Shown: positions 8,305-18,118, numbered from the stretch's first letter. The stretch is 64,000 bases of DNA from Oscillatoriales cyanobacterium SM2_2_1 (GCA_012031145.1 JAAUUH010000001.1:1-64000), one strand, 5' to 3'. A program made the numbers and translations. Notes: generated from the letters alone by a model not told the origin.

Positions 8305-8945
8305 GGCACTATGGGCAGGATGAGGGTTTCGGCGGCGGTGAATAACAGTCGGTAGCCCAGTTCCCGGAGCATCTCGCGCAGGAGGGGCAGGCTCAGTCCT
8401 AAAACATTGGTGTGGCAGCCATCGAGCCGTTCGATCAGGGAGCCGCCTAACCCCTCTAGGGTGAAGCAGCCGGAGCAGCAGACGGGCTCCCCGGTAGCAA
8501 CATAGCTGTGGACTTCCTCATCGGTGGCGGCGACAAAATAAACGGTGGTGACACGATGGCGCACAATCATCCGTTGCTTTTGCACATCTAGGAGGCAATG
8601 CCCCGTATACAGGTCGCCACTTTTGCCCCGCATTTGCTCCCAGGTGGCGATCGCCACGGTGGGCGAATCCGGTTTGCCCCGCACCTGGCCGTTGATAAAC
8701 AAAATCGAGTCACAGCCAAGAACCAGGGTGGGAACCTGGCGTAGCTCCATAGGCAAATCCCGTGCTACCACTTCGGCTTTGCACTGGGCTAAGGTGGTGA
8801 CATGGGCGGCCGGATCCTGGACGGTAACCAGGGATTCATCGAAATAACTCACCTGTACCCGGGGGCGGAATCCAGCATTTTCTAGGAGTTTTTTGCGGGT
8901 GGGGGAAGCGGAGGCCAGCAATAGCACCGGTGGGTTAGTCGCCAT
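8301..8945 (-). CDS. maf: Maf-family nucleotide pyrophosphatase
   Basis: Maf proteins hydrolyse non-canonical nucleoside triphosphates and modified UTP/dTTP. Expected signatures are present: [19 protein letters not shown] at the N-terminus (the S-x-R-R/K loop), [19 protein letters not shown] with the catalytic Asp region, and [24 protein letters not shown] near the end. The ATG at 8945 ([10 protein letters not shown]) gives 214 residues; the open frame extends further back but only through the ilvD coding region. It overlaps the end of ilvD by 11 bases and its stop overlaps the Z-ISO start by four, so the three genes should be co-transcribed. Confidence 0.93.
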   Translation of the reverse strand: MATNPPVLLLASASPTRKKLLENAGFRPRVQVSYFDESLVTVQDPAAHVTTLAQCKAEVVARDLPMELRQVPTLVLGCDSILFINGQVRGKPDSPTVAIATWEQMRGKSGDLYTGHCLLDVQKQRMIVRHRVTTVYFVAATDEEVHSYVATGEPVCCSGCFTLEGLGGSLIERLDGCHTNVLGLSLPLLREMLRELGYRLLFTAAETLILPIVP

Positions 8946-10614
8946 CGGTGACGGCTCCCCGACTGCTGCTGGAGACCAAACGGGCATATTTAGCCAAGAC
9001 GCCGCGAGTGTAGCGGGGGACGGGTGGCTGCCACTGGGCGCGGCGCTGGGCAAGCTCCCCATCGGAGACATGGAGGCGGAGGAGCCGCTTGGGGGCATCA
9101 ATGGTAATCAGGTCGCCTTCTTGAATCAGGGCGATCGCACCGCCGACAAAGGCTTCGGGGGCTACATGGCCCACTACCAAACCGTAGGTGCCACCGGAAA
9201 AACGCCCATCGGTAATTAGCCCCACGGAGTCCCCCAAACCGGCACCGATGATCGCACTGGTGGGGGCGAGCATCTCCCGCATGCCGGGGCCGCCCTTGGG
9301 TCCTTCATAGCGCACGACCACCACATCTCCTTTTTGGATTCTACCGTCCAGAATCGCTGCCAGACAGGACTCCTCGGAGTCAAATACGCGGGCGGGACCA
9401 GTGATTTGGGGCACCTTAACGCCGCTGATCTTAGCTACGGAGCCTTCGGTGGCCAGATTGCCCTTGAGCACCGCTAGGTGTCCTTGGGCATAGAGAGGGC
9501 GATCCCAATGGCGAATCACATCTTGGGTAGTGGCAGGGATGTCAGGAATGGCGGTGAGCACCTCAGCGATGGTTTGCCCCGTAATGGTCAGGCAATCGCC
9601 ATGGAGGAGGTCGTGCGCCAAGAGCATTTTCATCACCTGGGGAATACCGCCGGCCCGATGTAGATCCGTGGCCACATAGCGACCGCTGGGCTTGAGGTCG
9701 CAGAGCACGGGGACGCGCTGACGGATGGTTTCGATATCGTCGAGGGTGAGGGGGACTTCGGCGGCATGGGCGATCGCCAAGAAGTGCAACACGGCATTGG
9801 TGGAGCCACCGACGGCCATGATTACTGAGAGGGCATTTTCTATGGAGCGCCGGGTAATGATATCGCGCGGGCAGAGGTTCTGGGCGATCGCCCGGTGCAG
9901 GACGACAGCGGATTGGGCGGTGCTGTCACTTTTTTCGTCATCCTCGGCAGCCATCGTTGAGGAATACATTAGACTCATGCCAAGGGCTTCAAAGGCTGAG
10001 GACATGGTGTTGGCGGTGAACATACCGCCGCAGGAGCCGGCACCGGGACAGGCATGGCGCTCAATTTCCAGCAAGGTTTGATCGTTGATTTTACCGGCGC
10101 TGTGCTGCCCAACAGCCTCAAAGGCACTAACCACCGTTAGGTCTTGTCCTTGGTAATGTCCGGGCTTAATCGTGCCGCCATAGACAAAAATGCTGGGGAT
10201 ATTCATCCGGGCGATCGCGATCATGGCTCCGGGCATATTTTTGTCACATCCCCCAATGGCCAGCAGCCCATCCATACTTTGCCCGTTGCAAACGGTTTCG
10301 ATGGCGTCAGCAATCACATCCCGCGACACTAGGGAATATTTCATCCCCTCGGTGCCCATGGAAATCCCATCACTGATGGTGATGGTGCCAAATATCTGGG
10401 GCATGGCACCCTGTTCTTTTAGGGTCACCATGGCCCGCTCGGCCAGTTGACCGATCCCCACATTGCAAGGGGTGAGGTTGCTGTGGGCGTTGGCCACACC
10501 CACAATTGGTTTGTGGAAGTCTTCATCCCCGAAGCCAACGGCTCGCATCATGGCACGGTTAGGCGAACGTGAGGCTCCAGCCGTCACCACATGGCTTCTG
10601 CGATTCAATGTCAT
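8935..10614 (-). CDS. ilvD: dihydroxy-acid dehydratase
   Basis: IlvD dehydrates 2,3-dihydroxy-isovalerate and -methylvalerate, the third step of valine and isoleucine synthesis, with an Fe-S cluster. Cluster cysteines are seen in [10 protein letters not shown] and in [18 protein letters not shown], with the third near the N-terminus (NLTPCNVG). The C-terminal signature [21 protein letters not shown] is complete and supplies the catalytic serine. The length of 559 residues is right for the short (2Fe-2S type) bacterial and plant form. It is the first gene of the ilvD-maf-Z-ISO operon and is divergent from the lipoprotein gene at 10680 across 65 bases. Confidence 0.96.
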   Translation of the reverse strand: MTLNRRSHVVTAGASRSPNRAMMRAVGFGDEDFHKPIVGVANAHSNLTPCNVGIGQLAERAMVTLKEQGAMPQIFGTITISDGISMGTEGMKYSLVSRDVIADAIETVCNGQSMDGLLAIGGCDKNMPGAMIAIARMNIPSIFVYGGTIKPGHYQGQDLTVVSAFEAVGQHSAGKINDQTLLEIERHACPGAGSCGGMFTANTMSSAFEALGMSLMYSSTMAAEDDEKSDSTAQSAVVLHRAIAQNLCPRDIITRRSIENALSVIMAVGGSTNAVLHFLAIAHAAEVPLTLDDIETIRQRVPVLCDLKPSGRYVATDLHRAGGIPQVMKMLLAHDLLHGDCLTITGQTIAEVLTAIPDIPATTQDVIRHWDRPLYAQGHLAVLKGNLATEGSVAKISGVKVPQITGPARVFDSEESCLAAILDGRIQKGDVVVVRYEGPKGGPGMREMLAPTSAIIGAGLGDSVGLITDGRFSGGTYGLVVGHVAPEAFVGGAIALIQEGDLITIDAPKRLLRLHVSDGELAQRRAQWQPPVPRYTRGVLAKYARLVSSSSRGAVTDGD

Positions 10615-10679
10615 AGCGATAAAAATTCCGAAAATCTCTTAAAATTCTAATCATTCTTGGCAGAGGCGATCTTACCTCC

Positions 10680-11096
10680 ATGTTTTTTTTTAATAGAAGG
10701 AGCCTCGGACTTGGGCTGTTAATCGGAATGCTAGTGCTATTTGGCTGCACGGCGGAATCAAAAATCACCCAGTGCAATCGCTTAGCGGAAGTGATCAACC
10801 GGTTGCGGGCGGTGCAACCCCCCCAAACCCCAGAGGATCTGACTGTGCTGGCCACCACCTTTGAAGGGCTGCGGAAAGAACTGCGGGCGATCGCGATTCA
10901 GGATACCAAGCTCAAAACCCTGCAAGAGCAAATGGTAACCCTCTACACTGATGTGGTGGTGACGCTGCGGCTGCGGCTGAAATCGACCGCCGCCAACAAT
11001 GCTGAGGAAGTTCAGAAAGCCACTGCCGAACTGGAGCGCCTAGTTGCGGAGGAAGAAAAGTTTGTCACCGCCATGAATCAATTCTGTCAAGAGTAG
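10680..11096 (+). CDS. lipoprotein, unknown function
   Basis: The 138-residue product has a lipoprotein signal: basic NRRS, a hydrophobic LGLGLLIGMLVLFG core and the lipobox LFGC at about residue 22. The mature part is helical and charged, with LRKELRAIAIQDTKLKTLQEQM and a long EEVQKATAELERLVAEEEKF stretch likely to be coiled coil, and two more cysteines at each end (ITQCNRL, NQFCQE) that could pair. This two-helix design with N- and C-terminal cysteines is common in cyanobacteria, but I know no function. It precedes dapB by 16 bases and may share its transcript. Confidence 0.75.
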   Translation: MFFFNRRSLGLGLLIGMLVLFGCTAESKITQCNRLAEVINRLRAVQPPQTPEDLTVLATTFEGLRKELRAIAIQDTKLKTLQEQMVTLYTDVVVTLRLRLKSTAANNAEEVQKATAELERLVAEEEKFVTAMNQFCQE

Positions 11097-11112
11097 GTCA
11101 GGAGCAATCATT

Positions 11113-11918
11113 ATGATTCCAGTTATTGTGGTCGGTGCCCTCGGCAAGATGGGGCGCGAAACGGTCAAGGCGATCGCCCAGAGTTCTGAGTGCCAGCTCA
11201 TTGGCGCGATCGCCCGGCAGCATCTGGGCGAAGATATTGGCGATGTATTGGGGCTGGGGGCCCTAGAAATTCCCATCACCAAGGATCTTGAAGTGATGTT
11301 GGCCCAGGGTGCCCAGGAACTACCCCCGCCGTCATGGTGGACTTTACCCATCCCCGGGCGGTCTACGACCATGTGCGCTCCAGCATTGCCTATGGCGTAC
11401 GCCCCGTAATCGGCACAACTGGACTTAGTGACGGCCAAATCCATGAACTGGCCATCTTTGCCGATAAGGCCAGCACTGGCTGCGTCATTGCTCCCAATTT
11501 TTCCCTAGGCATGGTTTTAATGCAGCAAGCGGCGATCGCCGCCAGTCGGTTTTATGACCATGTGGAAATCATCGAACTGCACCACAACCACAAAGCCGAT
11601 GCCCCCAGCGGCACCGCGATCAAAACCGCCCAGATGCTCTCTGAGCTAGGCAAAACCTACAACCCCGCCCCAGTCAAGGAAACGGAGCATATCCCTAGCG
11701 CTAGGGGTGCCACCGTTGGCGAAAACATCCGCATCCACAGCGTCCGCCTGCCTGGACTGATCGCCCACCAGGAGATTATGTTCGGCACCACCGGAGAGGT
11801 CTATCGCCTGCGCCATGACACCAGCGATCGCGCCTGCTACATGCCGGGGGTGCTCTTGGCTATCCGCCGCGTTATCGGTCTCAAAAGCCTCGTCTATGGC
11901 CTAGAAAAATTGGTGTAA
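11113..11918 (+). CDS. dapB: 4-hydroxy-tetrahydrodipicolinate reductase, frame broken
   Basis: DapB reduces the dipicolinate precursor in lysine and diaminopimelate (cell-wall) synthesis. The N-terminal part ([16 protein letters not shown], an NAD(P)-binding GxxGxMG loop) is read from 11113, and the catalytic part from about 11334 ([28 protein letters not shown] with the catalytic His/Lys) is in another frame. Adding one C to the five-C run at 11323-11327 joins them into 268 residues, a normal length. The enzyme is essential for making peptidoglycan and lysine, so a sequencing deletion is far likelier than a true loss. Ribosome site aggagc lies well placed before the ATG. Confidence 0.93.
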
Positions 11919-12939
11919 TCCCACCTCGGCGATTAGCGCGAAGACCAATGCTTGCAGTTGTCATGGTGGCGTTCCTATTTCGTCATTGCGTTGGCGGTGC
12001 GGCCAGTTTCGGTTAAAAGCAGACACGTTCCCCTAAAAGTGTCACCAGTTAGGTGGAAACAGTCCTAGGGAGGGGCGATCGCCAACGGAAGTTGCAAGTT
12101 CTTGCGAAGTTCTGCGCGGTTAAGGGCTCAAGGCCACATGCCTTCGTTTTGTCTGGTTCCATGATCTTGACAGGTCAAGAAATTTTCTCGGAGATTCGAA
12201 CTTTGAGCTTGGGGTGCATCTACTGAAGAAGGCAGGGCACTAACCAAGGAATGAATTTGGCAAAAGCCGGGAAATGGGGTGGGGCGATCGCCAAGTTTGA
12301 AGAGTCTTTGCAGTTGGATGGCAACCACATAATCACTTTGAATACTTATAGTCAATTTAATTAAGAGCGACACAATTGTAGTTGTTTTGAGTACTATTAC
12401 TCCCCTCGCCCTTTATGGGAGAGGGGCTGGGGGTGAGGGCGATCATCCACCAATCCCAACATATTCCAGCGTCCTTTCATCGACAACCTTGCCTACTCAA
12501 GATTTTGGGGCTGACAACATAACGTCTGAACTCACCCGCCTGCAACAAGCTGGGAGCCCTGTCCAACAATCTACCCCAAGGTCGGGTGCAGTGACTTGTT
12601 ATGTTGGGCCACCCATCTTTCCCAGAAGCATCAGGATCCTAATTGCCCAGCCCCCCAGGGATCCCTTATCCCATAAGTCAGCTATCTATCGGGGCTGGCA
12701 ACATAACTATGTATTAGCGGAAATATTCCGTATATAAACCCTAACAGAGGTAAACATATACAACCTCTCCGGATAAGACAACTAAAACAGTGAAATATCC
12801 AGAAACTTTCCGGGTATCACCCCCAAGCAGAGTGAATATGCTGAAACATACTGCGCAAAGTCTCTAGACCAACCCTTAAGGTTGTAAGCACTACTTATTT
12901 CGTGGTGCCTAAGTTATCTACCGTCGCCATCCAACTAAC
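11919..12939. other. long intergenic region without a supported gene
   Basis: About 1 kb separates convergent dapB and the DNA methylase. Two open frames (12128-12373 minus, 12387-12737 plus) show no family signal. The region contains one copy of the 96-bp repeat C (12347-12442) and two small hairpins, AGAGGT/ACCTCT near 12746-12768 and caacc/ggttg near 12870. The right half is AT-rich and irregular, like decayed mobile or acquired DNA. Confidence 0.6.
12347..12442. repeat. 96-bp repeat family C, copy 1
   Basis: 94 of 96 bases match 53450-53545, some 41 kb away, in the same orientation. The left part is AT-rich (tatagtcaatttaattaag); the right part has CCCCTCGCCC and GGGAGAGGGG, able to fold as a stem with one mismatch, then ctgggggtgagggcga. 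No flanking duplication or transposase is visible. Confidence 0.9.
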
Positions 12940-13782
12940 TCACATCTCTTTCAGAAAAGCGGATATTTCGTCGGGCTCCACCGGATAATTGCAAATCAAT
13001 AATTCCCTCCCCTTCCCCGCTTTGCTCTGCTTGTAGTTATTCATGCCATATTGCAATTCCCAGGCATAAATGTGGGCAAAGGCAAAGTTCTGTCGCACCT
13101 CAGCACAGTCGTCGTAGGTGATGAGCCACTTGTGGGGACAGGCTACCATGAGTTTCGCAAACCGCCGATGATCAAAGCAAGTGTGTAAACTTCCTTTTTT
13201 GCCATACAGCTTAGAGTGGGGGTTACTGAGATAGGGTGGATCCAAAAATATAAACACATCCTCTCCTGCCTCTAGCAAAGGAATGCTGTAGTCAAAATTG
13301 GTAATGCGAGTCTGATCAAGACACCCCTGCAACGCTGCCAGCCGCTGAATTGAAGATGCGGTATATCTGCCCCGAAAAGAAGCATTGGAATAGCCACCGC
13401 TCTCAATCGTGCCAGAAAATGTAATTCTATTAAGAACAAAAAATCGAACTGCCCGTTCAAGGGTATTCAGGCTGATAGGATCTGCCGCCGCCAAGTGCGC
13501 AAACAAAACCCGCCCATCGTGCGCCTCTTGCTTCACCTGACCCACCCGGTCGACTAACTCCGGCAAGTTCGTTTTCACCTGTTGCCAAAAGCAGAATAAT
13601 TCAGGATTTAAATCGTTAATCCAGCAGGGTAATTGGGGATATTTTTGCAGAATATAGAACAGTACTGCGCCGCCGCCGACAAACGGTTCACGAAATTCCT
13701 GGAAAACTCTGGGGATGAAGTTGGCGATCTGGGGAATCGCCTTTTGCTTGCCACCGGGATAGCGTAGGGGGCTTTTGACCAT
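12940..13782 (-). CDS. adenine-specific DNA methylase, D12/Dam class
   Basis: The protein (280 residues) has the AdoMet-binding motif FREPFVGGGAVLF near residue 35 and the catalytic LDPPYLSN near residue 180, in the alpha-class order of Dam and DpnII-type N6-adenine methylases. It starts VKSPLRYPGGK, the usual opening for the group. No restriction endonuclease gene is adjacent, so it looks solitary. Dam-like cyanobacterial enzymes methylate GATC, which lies inside the HIP1 octamer GCGATCGC; specificity here is inferred, not shown. It is preceded by an AT-rich gap and could have been acquired with it, although orphan methylases are typical residents in HIP1-rich genomes. Confidence 0.9.
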   Translation of the reverse strand: MVKSPLRYPGGKQKAIPQIANFIPRVFQEFREPFVGGGAVLFYILQKYPQLPCWINDLNPELFCFWQQVKTNLPELVDRVGQVKQEAHDGRVLFAHLAAADPISLNTLERAVRFFVLNRITFSGTIESGGYSNASFRGRYTASSIQRLAALQGCLDQTRITNFDYSIPLLEAGEDVFIFLDPPYLSNPHSKLYGKKGSLHTCFDHRRFAKLMVACPHKWLITYDDCAEVRQNFAFAHIYAWELQYGMNNYKQSKAGKGRELLICNYPVEPDEISAFLKEM

Positions 13783-13830
13783 AACAGGATTTGCGGGGAC
13801 AGATCGGGGGTGTTACGTCATAGTTCCTGT

Positions 13831-15153
13831 CTAGGGACGGCGCTGCACCAGAAAGAAACCGCCCACGCCCAAACCGGCGATCGCCACAAACAACAGGATG
13901 CTGGTGAGCCAAAGGCGTTGGGTTTGACCCTGGAGTTGGGTTTGCAGGGTAGCAATTTCGGCTTCGGCGGTTTTTTGGGCTTTTTGCATCTGGGTGAGTT
14001 GCGATCGCACCAGGTTAAGCTGACCGCCATAGTGGGTATCTAGGGTTTGGAACTGCTCCTGAACTTGGCCGTGCTGCTGGCTAAAACGCTGGTTGAGAAT
14101 GTTGGTATTACGATTGAGGCGCAGTTGATCCTTTTGGGTGCCGTTGAGTACGAGGGCCTGGTGATTCAGAATCCGGTGGGTCAGGAGCCGGATTTGGGAA
14201 GAATCTTGGACTTGGGCTTCCCGCTGATGCTCCAGTTGGGATGTAAACAGCGTGCTCAGGCTGGTGAGCTTCTCATCGGTTTGGTTTTGTCCGGTGCGGA
14301 GTTGGTGTTGCAGCTCTTGATTTTGGGTTTGGAGGCTCTGAAACGCACGGTTGACTTCGTGTTGCTGCTGCTGCAATTGGCGATGCCAGTCGGCGCGTAG
14401 GGCTTCGAGGGTATCGGTCAGTTGGGTTTCTAGGTGCTGCTGAAGGGCGATCGTCTTCTGATCCAAGGATTGGCTTAACCCGATAATTTGGGCTTCGAGA
14501 CCAGCAGTGCGCTGGGGAAGCTCGTCTAGGGCCGACGTCATCCGTCCCTCAAGTTCGGCAATCTGGGCCTGCATCCTCGGAAGCAATTGGGTGAGCTCGC
14601 TTTGCAGCCCCGCAATCTGGCCAGCCAGTCCCTCACTGGTGCGGGAGTGTTGAACCAACTCAGCTTGGGTGCCGTGGAGTACCTGGGCTTGGTTGTTGAG
14701 AACATAATGCACCTGTTGCCGCAGCGAATCCCAGCTTTGGCTGATCTCGTCGAGCTTGCCATAGAGGGACTGCTGTTGCTGCTGAAGCTGGTGGAGATCG
14801 GTAGTATTTTGCTGCACTTGGCTAAATAGGGGAATTGCCCGTCCCAATTCCCCCTGGAGGGCGGCGGCGATCGCCTCACTGCTATGGGTCAGGGTCTGCC
14901 ACTGTAGGGTGTCCTGCTGGATGCTGTGGTGCAGGGCGCTCACGGTTTGCTCCAAAACGGCTACCTGATGGGCAATATCCGTCAGCACTGCGGAGTACTG
15001 CTCCGAAACCCTGGGAAGGCTGGATTCCACCTCCTGCACCTGATGGCTGAGGTGAAGGTCAATTTGCTGGGCGGAACGGAGCAGCTCGGCGAGGCGATCA
15101 CTCTCCCTTGTCGCCGACTGCACCAGTTCATTAAGGTTGGTGGGCTCCGTCAT
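13831..15153 (-). CDS. long coiled-coil protein with C-terminal membrane anchor
   Basis: The ATG at 15153 follows a strong ggagga ribosome site and gives 440 residues. About 400 of these are Gln/Leu/Glu-rich heptad sequence (many QLQQQQ and LQ-rich stretches) with almost no Gly or Pro runs, predicting a long parallel coiled coil. The last ~25 residues (LTSILLFVAIAGLGVGGFFLV then RR) form one membrane span with a positive end. This tail-anchored design would place a rod in the cytoplasm. There is no enzyme motif. Proteins of this form act as spacers, tethers or cell-shape factors, but no specific function is supported. It ends about 30 bases after glmS starts downstream on the same strand, so it lies just past glmS in one transcript. 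Confidence 0.75.
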   Translation of the reverse strand: MTEPTNLNELVQSATRESDRLAELLRSAQQIDLHLSHQVQEVESSLPRVSEQYSAVLTDIAHQVAVLEQTVSALHHSIQQDTLQWQTLTHSSEAIAAALQGELGRAIPLFSQVQQNTTDLHQLQQQQQSLYGKLDEISQSWDSLRQQVHYVLNNQAQVLHGTQAELVQHSRTSEGLAGQIAGLQSELTQLLPRMQAQIAELEGRMTSALDELPQRTAGLEAQIIGLSQSLDQKTIALQQHLETQLTDTLEALRADWHRQLQQQQHEVNRAFQSLQTQNQELQHQLRTGQNQTDEKLTSLSTLFTSQLEHQREAQVQDSSQIRLLTHRILNHQALVLNGTQKDQLRLNRNTNILNQRFSQQHGQVQEQFQTLDTHYGGQLNLVRSQLTQMQKAQKTAEAEIATLQTQLQGQTQRLWLTSILLFVAIAGLGVGGFFLVQRRP

Positions 15154-15183
15154 GGCAGTTCCTCCACAGAAATTGAGCATAGT

Positions 15184-17013
15184 CTACTCAACTGTGACCG
15201 ATTTGGCGAGATTTCGTGGCTGATCCACATCGAGTCCTCGGCGGGCGGCAATGTGATAGGCCAAAAGTTGGAGGGGAATGACCGTCAAAATTGGCGATAG
15301 CATCTCATCGACGACCGGAATCGGCAAAATGCGATCAAAGGTATCGCGGGCAACGGGATCGGCTAGGGGGGCAATGCCAATGAGCTGGGCATCCCGGGCC
15401 TTGGCTTCCTGGGCATTAGACAGGACTTTTTCGTAAACAATGCCGGGGGTGGCGATCGCCACTACTGGCACATCCGCATCCAACAGAGCAATGGGGCCGT
15501 GTTTCATCTCCCCGGCAGGATAGCCTTCAGCGTGGATGTAGCTGATTTCCTTTAGTTTGAGCGCCCCTTCTAGGGCAATGGGAAAGTTGATCCCCCGCCC
15601 CAAATAGATAAAGTCCCGGGTGTGGGCGAACTGGTGGGACAGTTGCTCAATATAGCGCTCCTGGCTTTCAAGAATCCGCTCCACCTGGGCCGGCAACTGA
15701 TGCAGCCCCTCAATCAACGCTTGGTGGCGCTCCGGGGTGAGGGTTTGCCGCTCCTGGGCGTAAGTCAGGGCCAAAAGATAAAACAGCAGCAGTTGGGCGA
15801 CAAAGGTTTTGGTGGCCGCCACACCAATTTCAATGCCCGCCTGGGTATCCAAGATAAAGTCGGCAATGCGTCCGAGGGAGCTTTCAGGACGGTTGGTGAT
15901 CCCAAGGGTGCGATCGCCCCGGGATTTGGCTAACTCTAGGGCCGCTAGAGTATCGGCGGTTTCCCCAGACTGGGTGACGCCAATGACGAGGGTTTGGGGG
16001 CGGGTGGGAGGTGGGGCATAGCGGTACTCCGAAGCATAGTTCACCGTCGTGGGAATTTGGGCCAACTGCTCCAACAGATATTTCCCCACCAAAGCTGCGT
16101 GCCAACTGGTGCCACAGGCCAAAATCTGAATCTGGGCCGGCTCCCCAAGGACAACGCCGGGCAGCCCCAACTGGAGGTGCGACTCATCATCCAGGTACCG
16201 CGCCAAGCCAGAGCGAATCACTCCGGGCTGCTCATAGATCTCCTTGAGCATGTAGTGGCGAAACCCCTGCTTTTCCACCATCGTTGGGCTCCAGGCGAGG
16301 GTTTGGGGTTGGCGACGCAGCCGATCCCCGCCAAAGGAGTAGAGGGTCACCCCACCACGGGACAGCACCGCTACTTCCCCATTGTCGAGGGGTAAAACCG
16401 TCTTGGTGTAGCCAATCAGCGCCGGGGTGTCGGAGGCGCAAAACTGCTCTCCCTCTCCCAACCCAATCACCAGCGGGGCCTGTTGCCGCACCACGATCAG
16501 TTGGTCGGGCAGGTCGCTGTGGAGAATCGCCAAGGCAAAGGCTCCTTGCAACTGCCGCACCGCCTGCAATACCGCCGGGAGGAATTCCCCCGTGGCGGCA
16601 TAGGTGTCGGCTATGAGATGGGGAATCACCTCCGTATCCGTCTGGGTAACAAAGCAGTGCCCCCGGGACCTCAGATGCTCTCGCAGAGTGTGATAGTTCT
16701 CAATGATGCCGTTTTGCACGACTGCCAACTTGCCACCCATATCCGTATGGGGGTGGGCGTTGTACTCTTCTGGCTTACCGTGGGTGGCCCAACGGGTGTG
16801 ACCGATCCCCAAGTGGGAGTCCTCGGTCAACTCAGTGGCCAATTTAGCCTCCAAGTTCACCAGTTTGCCCTTAGCCCGGATCCGATACAGGTGGTTTTGA
16901 CCCATCAGGGCGATTCCTGCCGAATCATACCCCCGATATTCCAGCTTGCGCAGTCCCTGCAACAACACATCACTGGCGGCGCGATCGCCGATATAGCCCA
17001 CAATGCCACACAT
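15184..17013 (-). CDS. glmS: glutamine-fructose-6-phosphate aminotransferase
   Basis: GlmS makes glucosamine-6-phosphate from fructose-6-phosphate and glutamine, the entry to peptidoglycan and lipopolysaccharide sugars. After Met removal the N-terminal Cys (MCGIVGYIG) is the glutaminase nucleophile, so the start at 17013 is right rather than the ATG two codons upstream. The glutaminase domain is followed by two SIS domains (for example GTSWHAALVGKYLLE and YLGRGINFPIALEGALKLKE) and ends KSVTVE, as in the family. The length of 609 residues is normal. No glmS ribozyme is evident in the short leader. Confidence 0.96.
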   Translation of the reverse strand: MCGIVGYIGDRAASDVLLQGLRKLEYRGYDSAGIALMGQNHLYRIRAKGKLVNLEAKLATELTEDSHLGIGHTRWATHGKPEEYNAHPHTDMGGKLAVVQNGIIENYHTLREHLRSRGHCFVTQTDTEVIPHLIADTYAATGEFLPAVLQAVRQLQGAFALAILHSDLPDQLIVVRQQAPLVIGLGEGEQFCASDTPALIGYTKTVLPLDNGEVAVLSRGGVTLYSFGGDRLRRQPQTLAWSPTMVEKQGFRHYMLKEIYEQPGVIRSGLARYLDDESHLQLGLPGVVLGEPAQIQILACGTSWHAALVGKYLLEQLAQIPTTVNYASEYRYAPPPTRPQTLVIGVTQSGETADTLAALELAKSRGDRTLGITNRPESSLGRIADFILDTQAGIEIGVAATKTFVAQLLLFYLLALTYAQERQTLTPERHQALIEGLHQLPAQVERILESQERYIEQLSHQFAHTRDFIYLGRGINFPIALEGALKLKEISYIHAEGYPAGEMKHGPIALLDADVPVVAIATPGIVYEKVLSNAQEAKARDAQLIGIAPLADPVARDTFDRILPIPVVDEMLSPILTVIPLQLLAYHIAARRGLDVDQPRNLAKSVTVE

Positions 17014-17098
17014 ACACAACGTTGCCTAAAATTGCCCAGCATCGTAGCATAGGCGCGACAACCGAGTTTGATACCATAGGTTAACGTTAACTGTCCTT

Positions 17099-17443
17099 AT
17101 GGGGGGTGCCGTGCTCTGGACGGTGATCATCATTCAGATTTTGCTCAGTGTCGGGCTGTTCTGGGCCACATGGCAGATTTGGTTACTGCGTTCTGCCTTT
17201 GTCGCCACGGTGGTCTCAGTCGAAAGCTGGAACACCGCCTGTGAACAACTCGCCCTAGCACCCCCAGTGATCGCCCAAACCCAAATGGCCGGTCGGGCGG
17301 CACGCCAGAATTTAGGAGCGGCTCAAGCCCAGTGGCAGCGGGTGGTGGGGATTCTCGCTTTGATCAGGCAATTTCAATCATTCCTAGGCAATATCAGGCA
17401 GCAGCCAGCAAGGAGGACAGGTTATGGCAAACGATACAGGTAA
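17099..17443 (+). CDS. membrane-anchored conserved hypothetical protein
   Basis: The 114-residue product has one strong N-terminal membrane span (TVIIIQILLSVGLFWATWQIWLL) followed by a soluble helical part ending in basic residues. No known domain is recognised. Its end overlaps the next gene's start by 20 bases, and the next two genes are also small single-span proteins, so the three form an operon. The set resembles the cyanobacterial arrangement of a small membrane protein before a YtxH protein. An inverted ttaacgttaa motif lies just upstream (17082-17091), perhaps part of a promoter or operator. Confidence 0.6.
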   Translation: MGGAVLWTVIIIQILLSVGLFWATWQIWLLRSAFVATVVSVESWNTACEQLALAPPVIAQTQMAGRAARQNLGAAQAQWQRVVGILALIRQFQSFLGNIRQQPARRTGYGKRYR

Positions 17444-17711
17444 ATTTTGGGGTGGGCTGTTGCTCGGCAGCGGCATCGGGGTAGCCCTGGGGCTGATCCT
17501 TGCCCCCCGTTCTGGCAAAGAAACCCGCCAACTGCTGAAACAGTCGGCAGTTAACCTGCCCGCCAATGTCCAAGCAGCCCAAAAAACTGCCCAAAAAACC
17601 ATTGATGAAGCAGTGCAGCAACTCCAAGAGGCGATCGCCATTGGCCAAGAAGCGAGCCGGCGACTGCGCTATGAACTCACTGGCGATAACCGCAATGGAG
17701 AGCGCACTTAG
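17424..17711 (+). CDS. YtxH-family general stress-like protein
   Basis: The 95-residue protein begins with a Gly-rich membrane span (GLLLGSGIGVALGLILAPRSG) followed immediately by KETRQLLKQS and a soluble amphipathic helix, the signature of YtxH proteins (a glycine-rich span, then APxSGxETR). In Bacillus the family is linked to general stress; no biochemical role is known. The start overlaps the upstream gene by 20 bases and the stop overlaps the next GTG start by one, so translation is probably coupled. The C-terminal helix carries many Gln/Ala and could form a coiled coil with the neighbouring DUF948-like protein. Confidence 0.85.
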   Translation: MANDTGKFWGGLLLGSGIGVALGLILAPRSGKETRQLLKQSAVNLPANVQAAQKTAQKTIDEAVQQLQEAIAIGQEASRRLRYELTGDNRNGERT

Positions 17712-18118
17712 TGGATCCAATTTTTCTACTGGGACTGTCTTTTCTCCTGGTGGTGGCCAGCCTCACGGCATTGTTGCTGACGGCTATCCCCGCCTTTGCG
17801 GAGCTTGGTCGCGCCGGTCGCAGTGTGGCCAAACTAGCAGCTACCCTTTCCCGAGAATTACCCCCCACCCTCGAAGCCATTCGCCTGACCGGACTGGAAT
17901 TTAGTGAACTTGGAGATGAATTGAACCAAGGGGCCCGCGGTGCCAGCGAAGCTGCGCAGCAGGTCGGTGAGAGCCTTAAGGGTGCCAGACGTCAAGCCAA
18001 GGAGGCCTCGATTGCCACCCGCAGTGCCTTTGCCGGAATCAAAGCCGGGCTTAAATCCCTAGGTCGCCCCCGTCGCCCCCGCCGTCCATTGTTGCCCCCC
18101 TCCTCCTCCGACTCCTGA
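17711..18118 (+). CDS. DUF948-like membrane protein
   Basis: The GTG at 17711 shares its G with the previous stop. The 135 residues have one N-terminal span (FLLGLSFLLVVASLTALLLTAIPAFAEL) and a helical body with LEFSELGDELNQGA and ASEAAQQVGESLKGARRQ, like DUF948 proteins that pair with YtxH. A basic, proline-rich tail (GRPRRPRRPLLPPSS) ends it. Position after a YtxH gene is the common arrangement for DUF948 and supports the match. The role is unknown. The following REC gene starts six bases later and could belong to the same transcript. Confidence 0.65.
   Translation: MDPIFLLGLSFLLVVASLTALLLTAIPAFAELGRAGRSVAKLAATLSRELPPTLEAIRLTGLEFSELGDELNQGARGASEAAQQVGESLKGARRQAKEASIATRSAFAGIKAGLKSLGRPRRPRRPLLPPSSSDS

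Noticed and set aside
12347-12442. Insertion sequence
   Set aside because: No transposase, no clear terminal inverted repeats, and no target-site duplication. Recorded as a repeat.
12128-12737. Two open frames in the dapB-dam gap
   Set aside because: No recognisable protein; one spans the family C repeat. They look like chance frames.
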